Assembly (NCBI GenBank): GCA_045603585.1
Contig: JAZUMK010000057.1
Coordinates: 1-57,823 of the forward strand
Reading direction: 5' to 3'
Origin: SFEL01 sp045603585
GTDB lineage: Bacteria; Bacillota; Clostridia; Christensenellales; CAG-138
DNA: 57,823 nt
This document shows positions 34,847-43,197 of the stretch, in pieces (the stretch's first letter is position 1; the number at the start of each line of letters is the position of its first letter). A program made the translations under genes and the position numbers. A model generated the notes under the pieces. That model ran no database searches and had not been told where the DNA came from. It saw only the letters and a list, made by a program, of their open reading frames with translations.

Positions 34847-34870
34847 CCCGGCTTGCTGCCGGGTTTTCTT
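34847..34870 (+). terminator. Terminator after dctP
   Basis: A 6-bp GC stem cccggc/gccggg with 5-base loop, followed by ttttctt. Confidence 0.75.
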
Positions 34871-34996
34871 TATCAATACAAATACATGCCTGTTATATAA
34901 TATATTGTACGGAGGATAAATCAACGGAACGGGAAAAACCCCCATAATATGGGCACTGATAAAAACAATATAAAGCGAAATGACGGTCTGTGTATA

Positions 34997-35025
34997 TTGC
35001 TTTCCACTTTTGGAGGTGGTATAAT
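34997..35025 (+). promoter_or_regulatory. Promoter of gdhA
   Basis: TTGCTT at 34997-35002 and TATAAT at 35020-35025, spacer 17. A second TATAAT-like box lies near 34895 but has no gene-ready start behind it. Confidence 0.7.
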
Positions 35026-35072
35026 TTAGCCAAACCGATGTGATAACATCAGAAATTTACAGGAGGCACGTA

Positions 35073-36419
35073 ATGAACGCTTATATCAACAGGGTTTTGG
35101 AAGAAACCAAGAAACGCAATCCTGACGAACCTGAATTCCTTCAGACCGTAGAAGAGGTTCTTAACTCCCTCGAAACCGTTATCGACCAGCATCCCGAATA
35201 CGAGAAGGCTGGCCTTCTTGAAAGGCTTGTAGAGCCCGAGCGCGTAATTGAGTTCCGCGTAGTATGGGCAGACGATGCCGGCAAGGTAAACGTAAACCGC
35301 GGCTATCGTGTACAGTTCAACAGCGCAATTGGTCCCTACAAGGGCGGTCTGCGTTTTGCTTCCCACGTAAATCTTTCCGTTATGAAGTTCCTCGGCTTCG
35401 AGCAGACCTTCAAGAACAGCCTTACCTCCCTGCCCATGGGCGGCGGTAAGGGCGGCTCCGACTTTGACCCCAACGGCAAGAGCGATGCAGAAATCATGCG
35501 TTTCTGCCAGGCCTTCATGACCGAGCTCTATCGCCACATCGGTCCCAACACTGACGTTCCCGCCGGTGACATCGGCGTAGGCGGCCGCGAGATCGGTTAC
35601 CTGTTCGGTCAGTATAAGCGCATCGTTGGCGCCTATGAAAACGGCGTTCTCACCGGTAAGGGCCTCAGCTACGGCGGCAGCCTTATCCGTCCCGAAGCTA
35701 CCGGTTTCGGTGCTATCTACTATGTATGCGAAGTTCTCAAGCATGAGAATGACGAAATCGCCGGCAAGACCATTATCATGTCCGGTTTCGGCAACGTTGC
35801 ATGGGGCGTAGCCACCAAGGCAATGCAGCTGGGCGCAAAGGTTGTCACCCTGTCCGGTCCCGACGGTTACTGCTACGATCCCGATGGCATCTGCACTCAG
35901 GAAAAGCTGGACTACATGCTCGAGATGCGTGCTTCCGGCCGCAACAAGGCACAGGACTATGCTGATAAGTTTGGCGTAGAGTTCTTCCCCGGCCAGAAGC
36001 CCTGGGGCGTAAAGGGCGACATCTGCATGCCTTGTGCATACCAGAACGAAATCCGCATGCCTGAAGCTGAGCAGATGGTAGCAAACGGTGTTAAGTACTA
36101 CATCGAGGTTGCCAACATGCCCACCACCAACGATGCCCTCTACTTCCTCATGGATAAGGGCCTCATCGTTGCTCCCTCCAAGGCTGTTAACGCCGGCGGC
36201 GTAGCCACCTCCGGTCTTGAAATGTCCCAGAACTCCGAGCGTCTGGCTTGGAAGGCTGAGGAAGTTGACTCCCAGCTCCACAACATCATGATCAACATCC
36301 ACGCTGCCTCCGCAAAGGCTGCTGAAGAGTGCGGTCTGGGCTACAACCTGGTAGCCGGCGCCAACCTGGCAGGCTTCAAGAAGGTTGCCGATGCTATGAT
36401 GGCTCAGGGCCTTGTATAA
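35073..36419 (+). CDS. gdhA: NADP-type glutamate dehydrogenase
   Basis: 448 residues, hexameric bacterial GDH. VQFNSAIGPYKGGLRFA, LTSLPMGGGKGGSDFDP (catalytic Lys region), DVPAGDIGVGGREIGYLFGQY and GFGNVAWG dinucleotide fold. Converts 2-oxoglutarate and ammonia to glutamate, or the reverse in amino-acid fermentation. ATG 35073 follows AGGAGGC; upstream in-frame residues overlap the promoter. Codons are strongly biased, consistent with high expression. Confidence 0.97.
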   Translation: MNAYINRVLEETKKRNPDEPEFLQTVEEVLNSLETVIDQHPEYEKAGLLERLVEPERVIEFRVVWADDAGKVNVNRGYRVQFNSAIGPYKGGLRFASHVNLSVMKFLGFEQTFKNSLTSLPMGGGKGGSDFDPNGKSDAEIMRFCQAFMTELYRHIGPNTDVPAGDIGVGGREIGYLFGQYKRIVGAYENGVLTGKGLSYGGSLIRPEATGFGAIYYVCEVLKHENDEIAGKTIIMSGFGNVAWGVATKAMQLGAKVVTLSGPDGYCYDPDGICTQEKLDYMLEMRASGRNKAQDYADKFGVEFFPGQKPWGVKGDICMPCAYQNEIRMPEAEQMVANGVKYYIEVANMPTTNDALYFLMDKGLIVAPSKAVNAGGVATSGLEMSQNSERLAWKAEEVDSQLHNIMINIHAASAKAAEECGLGYNLVAGANLAGFKKVADAMMAQGLV

Positions 36420-36450
36420 TCAGTAAACTGATTAACTGCTAAAAGCACAT

Positions 36451-36484
36451 ACCGCCCTCCGAGATAATCGGAGGGCGGTTTTTG
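36451..36484 (+). terminator. Terminator after gdhA
   Basis: A perfect 12-bp stem (36451-36462 with 36468-36479) followed by a T-run. Confidence 0.9.
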
Positions 36485-36530
36485 TATGCAAAAAATTCAT
36501 TACAATCCGCCATCCAAAAGAAATTTAGCG

Positions 36531-36559
36531 TTGCTAAAATATTTTGGACGTGATAGAAT
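36531..36559 (+). promoter_or_regulatory. Promoter of arcC
   Basis: TTGCTA at 36531-36536 and TAGAAT at 36554-36559, spacer 17. Confidence 0.6.
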
Positions 36560-36650
36560 AAACACAACCCAGATATCATACAGTCAAACCACGCAAGTCA
36601 TGTAATAAATCATAATTTAAAAAATCTAAAAACAGCGAGGAGACGCACCC

Positions 36651-37589
36651 ATGAAGAAAATAGTTATAGCCCTTGGCGGAAACGCACTGCAGGAAGCCGG
36701 CAAGCCCGCAACCGCAGAAGCCCAGCTTGAAGTAGTTGAAAAAACTGCGGAATACATCGCTGACATAATCGAGGCAGGCTATAAGGTAGTTGTTGCCCAT
36801 GGCAACGGTCCTCAGGTAGGCCGTATCGTGCTGCAGAATGAATATGCCGTTCCCGTTACTCCTGCAATGCCCTTTGACGTTTGCGGCGCAATGAGTCAGG
36901 GCTATATCGGCTATCACATCCAGCAGGGCCTCACCAAGGTTCTCCGCAGCCGCGGCAACAAGGCTGAGGTAGCAACCGTTGTCACTCAGGTGCTGGTAGA
37001 CCAGAACGATCCCAAGTTCCTCAATCCCTCCAAGCCCATTGGCCCCTTCTACACCGAAGAAGAAGCAAAGGCCATAGCCGCAGAAAAGGGCTATGTAATG
37101 AAGGAAGACGCAGGCCGCGGCTGGAGACGCGTTGTAGCTTCTCCCGTTCCTGTTGCAATAGAAGAGCTGAACGCCGTAAAGTGCCTTGTGGATAATGGCT
37201 TTATCACCGTTACCGTAGGCGGCGGCGGTATCCCCGTGATCCGCAACGAGCAGGGCATGCTGGAAGGCACCGCCGCTGTTATCGATAAGGACCTTGCAAG
37301 CGAAAAGCTGGCAGAGGATCTGGATGCAGATGCACTGGTAATACTTACCGCCGTAGAAAAGGTAAGCATCAACTTCAAGAAGCCCGACCAGAAGGATCTG
37401 GAGAGCCTCTCCGTAGCAGAAGCAAAGCAGTACATTGCCGAAGGTCACTTTGCCCCCGGCTCCATGCTGCCCAAGATCGAGGCTGCCGTTAAGTTCGTAG
37501 AGAGCAAGCCCGGCCGCGTATCCATCATCACCTCCCTTGACAAGGCCGTTGAGGCCCTTGAGGGCAAGGCAGGCACCACCGTAAAATAA
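36651..37589 (+). CDS. arcC: Carbamate kinase
   Basis: 312 residues. KIVIALGGNALQ, VAHGNGPQVGRI, FDVCGAMSQGYIGYHIQQ, RRVVASPVP and VIDKDLASEKLAEDLDAD are all family motifs. Makes ATP and carbamate from carbamoyl phosphate and ADP in arginine, agmatine or purine (allantoin) fermentation. It stands alone here with no arcA, arcB or ygeW nearby, so the source of carbamoyl phosphate is not visible. RBS gaggag at 36637-36642. Confidence 0.96.
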   Translation: MKKIVIALGGNALQEAGKPATAEAQLEVVEKTAEYIADIIEAGYKVVVAHGNGPQVGRIVLQNEYAVPVTPAMPFDVCGAMSQGYIGYHIQQGLTKVLRSRGNKAEVATVVTQVLVDQNDPKFLNPSKPIGPFYTEEEAKAIAAEKGYVMKEDAGRGWRRVVASPVPVAIEELNAVKCLVDNGFITVTVGGGGIPVIRNEQGMLEGTAAVIDKDLASEKLAEDLDADALVILTAVEKVSINFKKPDQKDLESLSVAEAKQYIAEGHFAPGSMLPKIEAAVKFVESKPGRVSIITSLDKAVEALEGKAGTTVK

Positions 37590-37595
37590 ACTTAT

Positions 37596-37660
37596 ACACA
37601 AAAAGTCAGGACAGTATTGAAGTGCCCTCCCAAGTTTAGACAAAACAATATTAAGTAAGA
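37596..37660. mobile_element. Possible insertion-sequence end remnant
   Basis: The stretch around 37603-37645 (cagtattgaagtgccctccc then aagtttagaca) looks, from memory, like the end of an IS3-family element read in reverse. No transposase is left and I see no matching opposite end, so this is a weak call. Confidence 0.3.
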
Positions 37661-37677
37661 CCATCCCATGAATTATG

Positions 37678-37913
37678 TAAACCTCCGGGAAGGTGCAAGA
37701 TAGAAGCACCCGAACGGAGGTTTAGATATGGGTAAAAAAGACATAAGGACACCATAACAGAGGCGAGAAGACCGGGCAAGGCTTCGTGAAGGGATATCAT
37801 ATGGTTTAAGCCCATCCATCCCACCGGGGTGAATGGGAAAAGGGAAGCCAATCGTAATATCCGAGTAAAACAGCAGGAACCAGCATAGAAAATACGTCCG
37901 GTTCTTTTATTTT
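37678..37913 (+). ncRNA. Candidate structured RNA or decayed element in the arcC-sortase gap
   Basis: This 483-base gap has no gene. It holds an outer 10-bp stem (37678-37687 with 37715-37724) around a 5-bp inner stem. A 12-bp hairpin with one mismatch follows (37811-37822 with 37826-37837), inside ggcttc/gaagcc (37780-37785 with 37844-37849). A terminator-like hairpin (37875-37881 with 37900-37906) ends in a T-rich run. ggatat at 37792 can pair with atatcc at 37857 as a pseudoknot. A RBS plus ATG at 37716-37730 opens only a nine-codon frame. Either a real noncoding RNA or the leader and decayed body of a transposase gene. Confidence 0.4.
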
Positions 37914-38072
37914 GCAGCTTTAGCGAAAACGACCGTCGGTTTGATCGGCAGTTCAGTTTATAAAATGCAAACGCAATGCAAGCATAATGTATTTATGATA
38001 TGATGCATTTGTGATAATATAATTTAAGGAAATGAGCGGGTAGTATCAATAAGCAAAAAGGAATATAAAAAT

Positions 38073-38855
38073 ATGAACAAAAGGCTAAGAAACATTCTTA
38101 TTATATTGTTTGCAATACTGCTGCTGTTTTCTGCATGGAAGCTTCTAAGCATGCTGAGGGAATACAAGCAGGGACAGGATAGCTATGTTTCTCTGGAAGA
38201 GTATATTACTACTGTCGAAGAATCCACCCCTTCGCTGTTTCGTCCTGCCGAAATGATGGAGACAGATGCTCAGGAAACAGACGATACGGTTTGGCCCGAG
38301 GTGGATTTTGCAAAGCTTTTGGAAATAAACACGGACATAATAGGGTGGATATATATCGAGGGAACCAACATCAGCTATCCCGTGGTAAAAAGCGACGATA
38401 ACGAATACTACCTTGACCACCTTTTTGACAAATCCAGAAATTCCTCGGGATGCATTTTCCTTGACAAGGCCTGTGCTGGTGACTTTTCCGGACCCCACAG
38501 CATTATTCACGGTCACCACATGAAGGATAAATCAATGTTTGCCAATCTTGTGGAATACAAGGAACAGGAGTTTTACGATGCTCATCCAACGGTGCTGCTG
38601 CTGACGCCCGGCGCCCGTTACAAGATTCATCTGTTTTCGGGGTATATAACAGATAACTGGTCCAGCGCATGGTACAAGGACTTTTCAGAGACGGATTATG
38701 CCGCATGGCTGACCGAGATAAAGTCAAAATCATCCTTTGAAACGGAATATACTCCAAAGGAAACAGACAGGATAGTTACCTTGTCCACATGTACCTATGA
38801 GTTTGACGATGCGAAGTTTGTGGTGCATGGTTTTATTGAGGAAATGCCAATTTAA
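38073..38855 (+). CDS. Class B sortase, with Lys at the usual catalytic Arg position
   Basis: 260 residues: N-terminal membrane anchor (about 8-28), linker, then a class B sortase domain. INTDIIGWIYIEGTNISYPVV opens it; IIHGHHMKDKSMF holds the catalytic His (H148), TLSTCTYEF the nucleophile C240. The catalytic Arg of SrtB enzymes lies eight residues after the Cys; here that residue is K248 (DDAKFVVHG). Class B enzymes attach proteins to peptidoglycan or, in some pili, link subunits. The likely client is the VPPTG protein at 51595. RBS aaaaagga; TATAAT at 38018-38023 may be its -10. Confidence 0.9.
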   Translation: MNKRLRNILIILFAILLLFSAWKLLSMLREYKQGQDSYVSLEEYITTVEESTPSLFRPAEMMETDAQETDDTVWPEVDFAKLLEINTDIIGWIYIEGTNISYPVVKSDDNEYYLDHLFDKSRNSSGCIFLDKACAGDFSGPHSIIHGHHMKDKSMFANLVEYKEQEFYDAHPTVLLLTPGARYKIHLFSGYITDNWSSAWYKDFSETDYAAWLTEIKSKSSFETEYTPKETDRIVTLSTCTYEFDDAKFVVHGFIEEMPI

Positions 38856-38911
38856 TAATCCTGCATATTTTAACTAATTTACAGAAAAATACTTTATTTA
38901 AACCCATATGC

Positions 38912-38948
38912 AAAAGCGCCGGACAGTCTTGCTGCCTGCGCTTTTTTT
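38912..38948 (+). terminator. Terminator after the sortase gene
   Basis: Stem aaaagcgc/gcgctttt (38912-38919 with 38938-38945) enclosing a second small stem, followed by T-run. Separates the sortase transcript from the fibre operon. Confidence 0.75.
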
Positions 38949-39188
38949 GCTGTATTTGGCAGGCTTTTATGGCGGTTTAGCACAGAAAAACTGTGTGCAG
39001 GAAAAATTGCAATAATTAAGCACGCTTTTCTGCAAGCAGCAGAATATGATAGTTTTTTGCAATTATCGCTTGCATTTTACATATATTGGGTGTACTCTTT
39101 TGTATAAGTGAAAGTGCGTGCGTTTGCAAGCGCTTAATAGTGCATGCTGAAAACATGCAAGCATACAAAAGGAACAAACAGAGTTTAC
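38949..39188 (+). promoter_or_regulatory. Regulatory region of the sipW-tasA-like operon
   Basis: About 240 A/T-rich bases without a gene. The motif tgcaagc occurs three times (near 39031, 39124 and 39157), and gcatg/catgc forms a small hairpin at about 39143-39158. Candidate -35 boxes TTGCAA (39057) and TTGCAT (39070) are present, but no convincing -10 at the right distance. A regulator-bound promoter is plausible; the exact start is unresolved. Confidence 0.4.
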
Positions 39189-39902
39189 ATGGAAAGAACA
39201 GAACGAAGCGAACGAAGCGAACGTGCTGCACGTGCAGCCAGAGCTGCAAAAAAAAGAAAACGCAGGCGCATCCGTAAAATCAAAAAAATCTGGAATGGCA
39301 TAACCACCGTTCTTTTAGCAATAGCCCTTGTGTTCGCAATGCTCATATGGGGACTTCGCCTATTCGGTATGAATGCGTTTATCGTACAGTCGGGTTCAAT
39401 GGAGCCGGAGCTGCACGTTGGCGCGCTGGTGTATGTATCCAAGGCCGATACGGACAACCTTGCCGTGGGTGATGTCATAACCTTCAAAATCAGCGAGGAA
39501 ACTCTTGCCACACACCGCATAATCGAGGTGGTGCAGGAAAGCGGCTCTGTGGCTTACCGCACAAAGGGCGATGCCAACGAGATGGAGGACAGCAACCTTG
39601 TTGCTCCGCAAAACGTGGTGGGCAAAGTACGCTTCTCCGTCCCCGAGCTGGGCTACCTTGTGACCTACATTCAGGAGCCCCCCGGAACCTACATAGCTTT
39701 CTGCGTGGTTGCCGGCCTGCTGGTGCTCACCATTTTGCCGGATATCCTCTTTGAGGACACAAGCAAGAAAAAGAAGGGCAAAAACAGCAAGGGCAAAAGC
39801 AGCTCCGACCCCCGCCGTAAATCCGAAAAAACCGCCCCGAGGCGGCTTGAAGAATATACACAAAGCGAAACCTACAAAACCAAACAGGAGGACGAATCAT
39901 GA
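39189..39902 (+). CDS. sipW: SipW-type (ER-type, S26B) signal peptidase I
   Basis: About 237 residues. The catalytic Ser is S70 in VQSGSMEPEL; the usual bacterial Lys is replaced by His (H109 in ATHRIIEV), with the acidic partner in KGDANEMED, which is the ER/SipW type. One membrane helix precedes (about 38-60) and another follows (about 165-185). The N-terminal tail is repetitive and very basic (ERSERSER, then AARAARAAKKRKRRR), and the C-terminal tail is Lys-rich. It should cut the GTxAY-type signal peptides of the next genes. An in-frame ATG at 39144 is possible but has no RBS. The stop overlaps the next start (ATGA). Confidence 0.93.
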   Translation: MERTERSERSERAARAARAAKKRKRRRIRKIKKIWNGITTVLLAIALVFAMLIWGLRLFGMNAFIVQSGSMEPELHVGALVYVSKADTDNLAVGDVITFKISEETLATHRIIEVVQESGSVAYRTKGDANEMEDSNLVAPQNVVGKVRFSVPELGYLVTYIQEPPGTYIAFCVVAGLLVLTILPDILFEDTSKKKKGKNSKGKSSSDPRRKSEKTAPRRLEEYTQSETYKTKQEDES

Positions 39903-40609
39903 ACATCAAGAAGATTCTGCTGAGCGCAGTTTGCATTGTAGCTGTGGCAGGCATCTCCGTAATGGGCACCCTGGCCTACCTTACCGACAGCACCGCAGTG
40001 GTCAACACCTTCACCATGGGCAACGTTGACATCAAGCTGGATGAAACCATAGTTGATGTAAACGGCAATCCTGTAGATGAGAATGGCGCTCCGATCCAGG
40101 ATGGTCAAGAGCCTGTCCGTGCTGAGGAAGGCAACGAATACAAGCTGATCCCCGGCAAGACCTACACCAAGGACCCCACCGTTACCGTTGTAAAGGGCAG
40201 CGAGGAGTCCTATGTTCGCATGCTGGTCACCATCAACTGCAGGGCAGCTCTTGATGAGATTTGCGACGATCAGGCAGATACCACCCTTGGCACCTTCTTT
40301 GAAGACTACGATGCCCAAACATGGAATTTTGTAAAAGAAACCGATAACGGTGACGATACCGTTACCTATGAGTTCCGCTATAAGGAAACTGTAGGCGCAG
40401 CTGAGGCAACCGAGGATGTGAAGCTTGAGCCCCTGTTCACCAAGTTTAAGGTACCCGGCTTCTTCACCGGCGAAGACCTCAAAAAGCTTGATGATTTCAA
40501 AATCACCGTCGTAGGCCACGCCATTCAGGCCGAAGGCTTTGACACTGCCGATGCAGCATGGGCAGCTTTTGTTGAACCTACCAACAACAACACCCCCACC
40601 AACCCCTAA
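39899..40609 (+). CDS. TasA-like fibre subunit with SipW-type signal peptide (236 residues)
   Basis: Signal region MNIKKILLSAVCIVAVAGIS followed by MGTLAYLTDST, the SipW recognition motif; mature protein should start near TDSTAVVNTFTMGNVDIKL. A single TasA/camelysin-type beta domain of about 200 residues ends with VVGHAIQAEGFDTADAAW, the motif shared by all TasA-like proteins here. Translation is coupled to sipW by an ATGA overlap with AGGAGGA before it. No C-terminal beta-helix. Likely a core fibre subunit or initiator. Confidence 0.88.
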   Translation: MNIKKILLSAVCIVAVAGISVMGTLAYLTDSTAVVNTFTMGNVDIKLDETIVDVNGNPVDENGAPIQDGQEPVRAEEGNEYKLIPGKTYTKDPTVTVVKGSEESYVRMLVTINCRAALDEICDDQADTTLGTFFEDYDAQTWNFVKETDNGDDTVTYEFRYKETVGAAEATEDVKLEPLFTKFKVPGFFTGEDLKKLDDFKITVVGHAIQAEGFDTADAAWAAFVEPTNNNTPTNP

Positions 40610-40619
40610 CCGATGTTTG

Positions 40620-40650
40620 ACCCAAGGGCTATGCTCTTGGGTATAGGCAT
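40620..40650 (+). terminator. Hairpin between the first two TasA-like genes
   Basis: Stem acccaag/cttgggt (40620-40626 with 40636-40642) followed after a few bases by five T. Possibly an attenuator lowering expression of downstream genes. Confidence 0.45.
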
Positions 40651-40693
40651 ATTTTTCCAAATCTGCAATTTTCCAAAGAAAGGAGGACACCAT

Positions 40694-41416
40694 ATGGCAA
40701 AAACAAAGCGAACAGCAAAAAGACGCAGGCATAGCCGCAGAAATACCCGTATGCTGCTGGTGTTGGCGCTGGCTATCGTCATCACGCTGGCATGCGCGGT
40801 GGGCGGTACCCTTGCGTGGCTTGTTTCCGCTTCTGACCCCGTGGTAAACACCTTCACTTATGGCGATATAAACATTACCCTCACCGAAACTGATACAGCT
40901 GACGGTGACAATGATGCAAATACCAACAAGTACAAGATGATGCCCGGAGAATCCATCACCAAGGACCCCAAGGTCACCGTGATCAAGGGAAGCGAAGCAT
41001 GCTGGCTGTTCGTGAAGCTTGAAAAGTCAGCTAACTTTGACGCCTTCATGGAATATGCCATGGAGGAGGGCTGGGTACAGCTCAAGGATGAAAACGAAGC
41101 CGTTGTTGAAGGCGTATTCTTCCGCGCGGTTTCCGCAGAGGAAGCGGCAGGCGCAGATAAAGCCTTTGCCGTAATCAAGGAAAACAAAGTTTCCGTAAAG
41201 AGCGAAGTCACCAAGGAAGATCTCAATGCCCTTGACGATGCCACCTACCCCAGCCTCACCATCACCGCCTACGCTGTGCAGCAGGTGGGCTTTGAGCCGG
41301 AGGTAACCGAAGGCGCAGCCGCACCCACCGAAGCGCAGACCAACGCCGCCGCCCTTAAGGCATGGGGTGTTGCCCAAAGCGACGCCGCCGATGACAGCGG
41401 CACCACCAACCCCTGA
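40694..41416 (+). CDS. TasA-like fibre subunit with basic leader and SipW-type signal (240 residues)
   Basis: Start at ATG 40694 after AGGAGGA. A highly basic n-region (KRTAKRRRHSRRNTR) precedes the hydrophobic core and the cleavage motif GGTLAWLVS. The mature N-terminus SASDPVVNTFTYGDINITL has the N-x-F-x-x-G-x-I pattern of donor-strand segments in TasA. One domain ends in TITAYAVQQVGFEPE. The last residues (DDSGTTNP) resemble the end of the previous protein (TNNNTPTNP), so the two are close relatives. Confidence 0.87.
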   Translation: MAKTKRTAKRRRHSRRNTRMLLVLALAIVITLACAVGGTLAWLVSASDPVVNTFTYGDINITLTETDTADGDNDANTNKYKMMPGESITKDPKVTVIKGSEACWLFVKLEKSANFDAFMEYAMEEGWVQLKDENEAVVEGVFFRAVSAEEAAGADKAFAVIKENKVSVKSEVTKEDLNALDDATYPSLTITAYAVQQVGFEPEVTEGAAAPTEAQTNAAALKAWGVAQSDAADDSGTTNP

Positions 41417-41483
41417 TGTACCCGGCCCAAGCCGAATACATAACACTTTCAAAAAATATTAAAAACGAAAGGACAACCACAAA

Positions 41484-43058
41484 ATGAAGAAACTTCTTTC
41501 TATCGCTCTGGTAGTGGTTCTTCTTGCAGGCATGGCCGTAACCGGCACCATGGCATACCTGCAGGACACCGACAGCGACGTAAACGTAATGACGCTGGGC
41601 AATGTAAAGATCAAGCAGCACGAGTATGAGCGTGTTGTGAACGCTGACGGCACCTTTGCTACCGACACCATCGACAATCAGACCAGCTATGTTCTGAAGG
41701 ACTTCACTCAGGGCAAGCCCCTGTACCCTGCCACTGAGGTGGATGCTAACGGCAACCCCTACAACTACGGCGCGGGTGACTGGGACGCTACTTTCGTTCG
41801 CATGACTCAGGTAAAATCTTACGGCGGTATGCAGGTATTCACCTCCAAGAACGCACAGGACAAGTTCGTAACCGTTGAAAACACCGGCAGGAGCGATGCA
41901 TACGTTCGCACCTTGATCGCTTTTGAAATTGGCAGTCTGCCTGAAACCGAGTTTGATAATGTGATCGGTACAAGCTCTTTCATGACTGATCAGGGCGTTT
42001 GGAAAGTCACCGATATCGGTACTGTTGAAATTGACGGCAATAAATACTTTGTTTCTGAGTATCTTTACAACGGCGCAAAGGATCTTGGCGGCGTTCACGA
42101 GAACGGCGTTCTCCCTGCAGGCGATACCACTTATCCCAGCCTTGCTCAGGTTTACATGAAGGCTACTGCCACCAACGATGATGTTGAGAAGATCGACGGC
42201 AACAAGAACGGCATGTACGACATCCTCGTTCTCTCTCAGGCTGTACAGACCAGCGGCTTTGAAAATGCACAGACCGCTCTGGACACCGCTTTCGGTAAGG
42301 CCAGCGAAAAGGCTGCTGAGTGGTTCAAAGGCGAAGAGTTCAAGGCTCCCACCGCTGTTGCCACCGCTGACGAGCTGACCGCAGCCCTCGCAAACGGCGA
42401 AAGCGTATATCTGACTGATGATGTAGCTCTGAATCAAGATACTTCCATCGTGATCGGAAAAGGTAACGAAGCAACTCTCAATCTGAACGGTCATACTTTG
42501 AGCGAAGTTAATACCCGTACTGCTACCCACAACTTTATGATTGATGTTAACGGCGGAACTCTGAATATTTCCAACGGTACTGTATCCATGAAGCATACCG
42601 GTGCTAACATGGAATGGAATGGTGCCACTACTGTTATTGATGTTACAAACGGCGGCGTTCTGAATCTGGATGGTGTTACCGTTAAAAATGAGGGCGGCAC
42701 CGATATGAACTTCGGTGTACATCTCAACAACTGGGGCGAAGTAACCCTGAACGCTAACAACTGCATGTTTGATGCTCCCTACTGCGGCGTTCGCGTATTC
42801 AACAGCGGTTACGACATGAACAACGTAACCATCAAGAACAGCACCCTGAAGGGCGCTACCCGTGCTTTCTGGGTACATAACTACATTGGTGATCTCAATT
42901 CCGCTCAGCATTCCGACGAAGCTATCAAGGCTCGTCTGAACCTCGATATCTTCGGTAATAACAATAAGTTTGAAATTACCGGAACTGCTACGTCTCCTAT
43001 CCGCTATGGCTTTGGCACAACCGTCTACATTGATCTTAACGGCAATGTAGTAGAATAA
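41484..43058 (+). CDS. TasA-domain protein with C-terminal beta-helix (524 residues; paralogue A)
   Basis: MKKLLSIALVVVLLAGMAV plus TGTMAYLQDTDSDVNV is the SipW signal and mature start. TasA-like domain to about residue 280, ending ILVLSQAVQTSGFENAQTAL. A hinge APTAVATADELTAALANGES leads into a right-handed beta-helix-like region (about 305-524) rich in short Asn/Gly turns such as LNLNGHTL, LNISNGTVS, LNLDGVTVKN. No Cys and no sorting signal. Beta-helices are often glycan-binding or catalytic surfaces; no carbohydrase residues are recognised. Homologous to the genes at 43198, 47538 and 49096. Confidence 0.88.
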   Translation: MKKLLSIALVVVLLAGMAVTGTMAYLQDTDSDVNVMTLGNVKIKQHEYERVVNADGTFATDTIDNQTSYVLKDFTQGKPLYPATEVDANGNPYNYGAGDWDATFVRMTQVKSYGGMQVFTSKNAQDKFVTVENTGRSDAYVRTLIAFEIGSLPETEFDNVIGTSSFMTDQGVWKVTDIGTVEIDGNKYFVSEYLYNGAKDLGGVHENGVLPAGDTTYPSLAQVYMKATATNDDVEKIDGNKNGMYDILVLSQAVQTSGFENAQTALDTAFGKASEKAAEWFKGEEFKAPTAVATADELTAALANGESVYLTDDVALNQDTSIVIGKGNEATLNLNGHTLSEVNTRTATHNFMIDVNGGTLNISNGTVSMKHTGANMEWNGATTVIDVTNGGVLNLDGVTVKNEGGTDMNFGVHLNNWGEVTLNANNCMFDAPYCGVRVFNSGYDMNNVTIKNSTLKGATRAFWVHNYIGDLNSAQHSDEAIKARLNLDIFGNNNKFEITGTATSPIRYGFGTTVYIDLNGNVVE

Positions 43059-43072
43059 CCTAACCAACCCCG

Positions 43073-43137
43073 CCACCCCGCCCCCCCGGTGGGGGGCGCT
43101 CAAAGGGTACAGGCCCTCACTTGTGCCCTTTGAACGC
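43073..43137 (+). repeat. Tandem hairpin element, copy 1 (long-loop type)
   Basis: A C/G-rich hairpin is followed at once by a 16-bp hairpin (43096-43111 with 43122-43137; one mismatch) with a 10-base loop. Same element at 44851, 48977 and 50704. Confidence 0.85.
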
Positions 43138-43197
43138 AGTATGATATGGGACAAAAACATACTGAGAAAACAATAAAGCAACAAAGGAGAAATCGCA
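43138..43197 (+). promoter_or_regulatory. Conserved 60-base leader before paralogue B
   Basis: Identical, apart from two or three bases, to 49036-49095. Carries agtatg/catact (a small stem) and AAAGGAG as RBS. No -10 box is obvious, so it is probably an internal translation leader. Confidence 0.6.

Noticed and set aside
34948..35028. Short frame upstream of gdhA starting at ATG 34948
   Set aside because: About 26 codons, no RBS at the right distance, and it runs through the gdhA promoter.
37728..37757. RBS plus ATG opening a coding region in the arcC-sortase gap
   Set aside because: The frame stops after nine codons; other frames are also broken. Kept only as part of the structured or decayed element.
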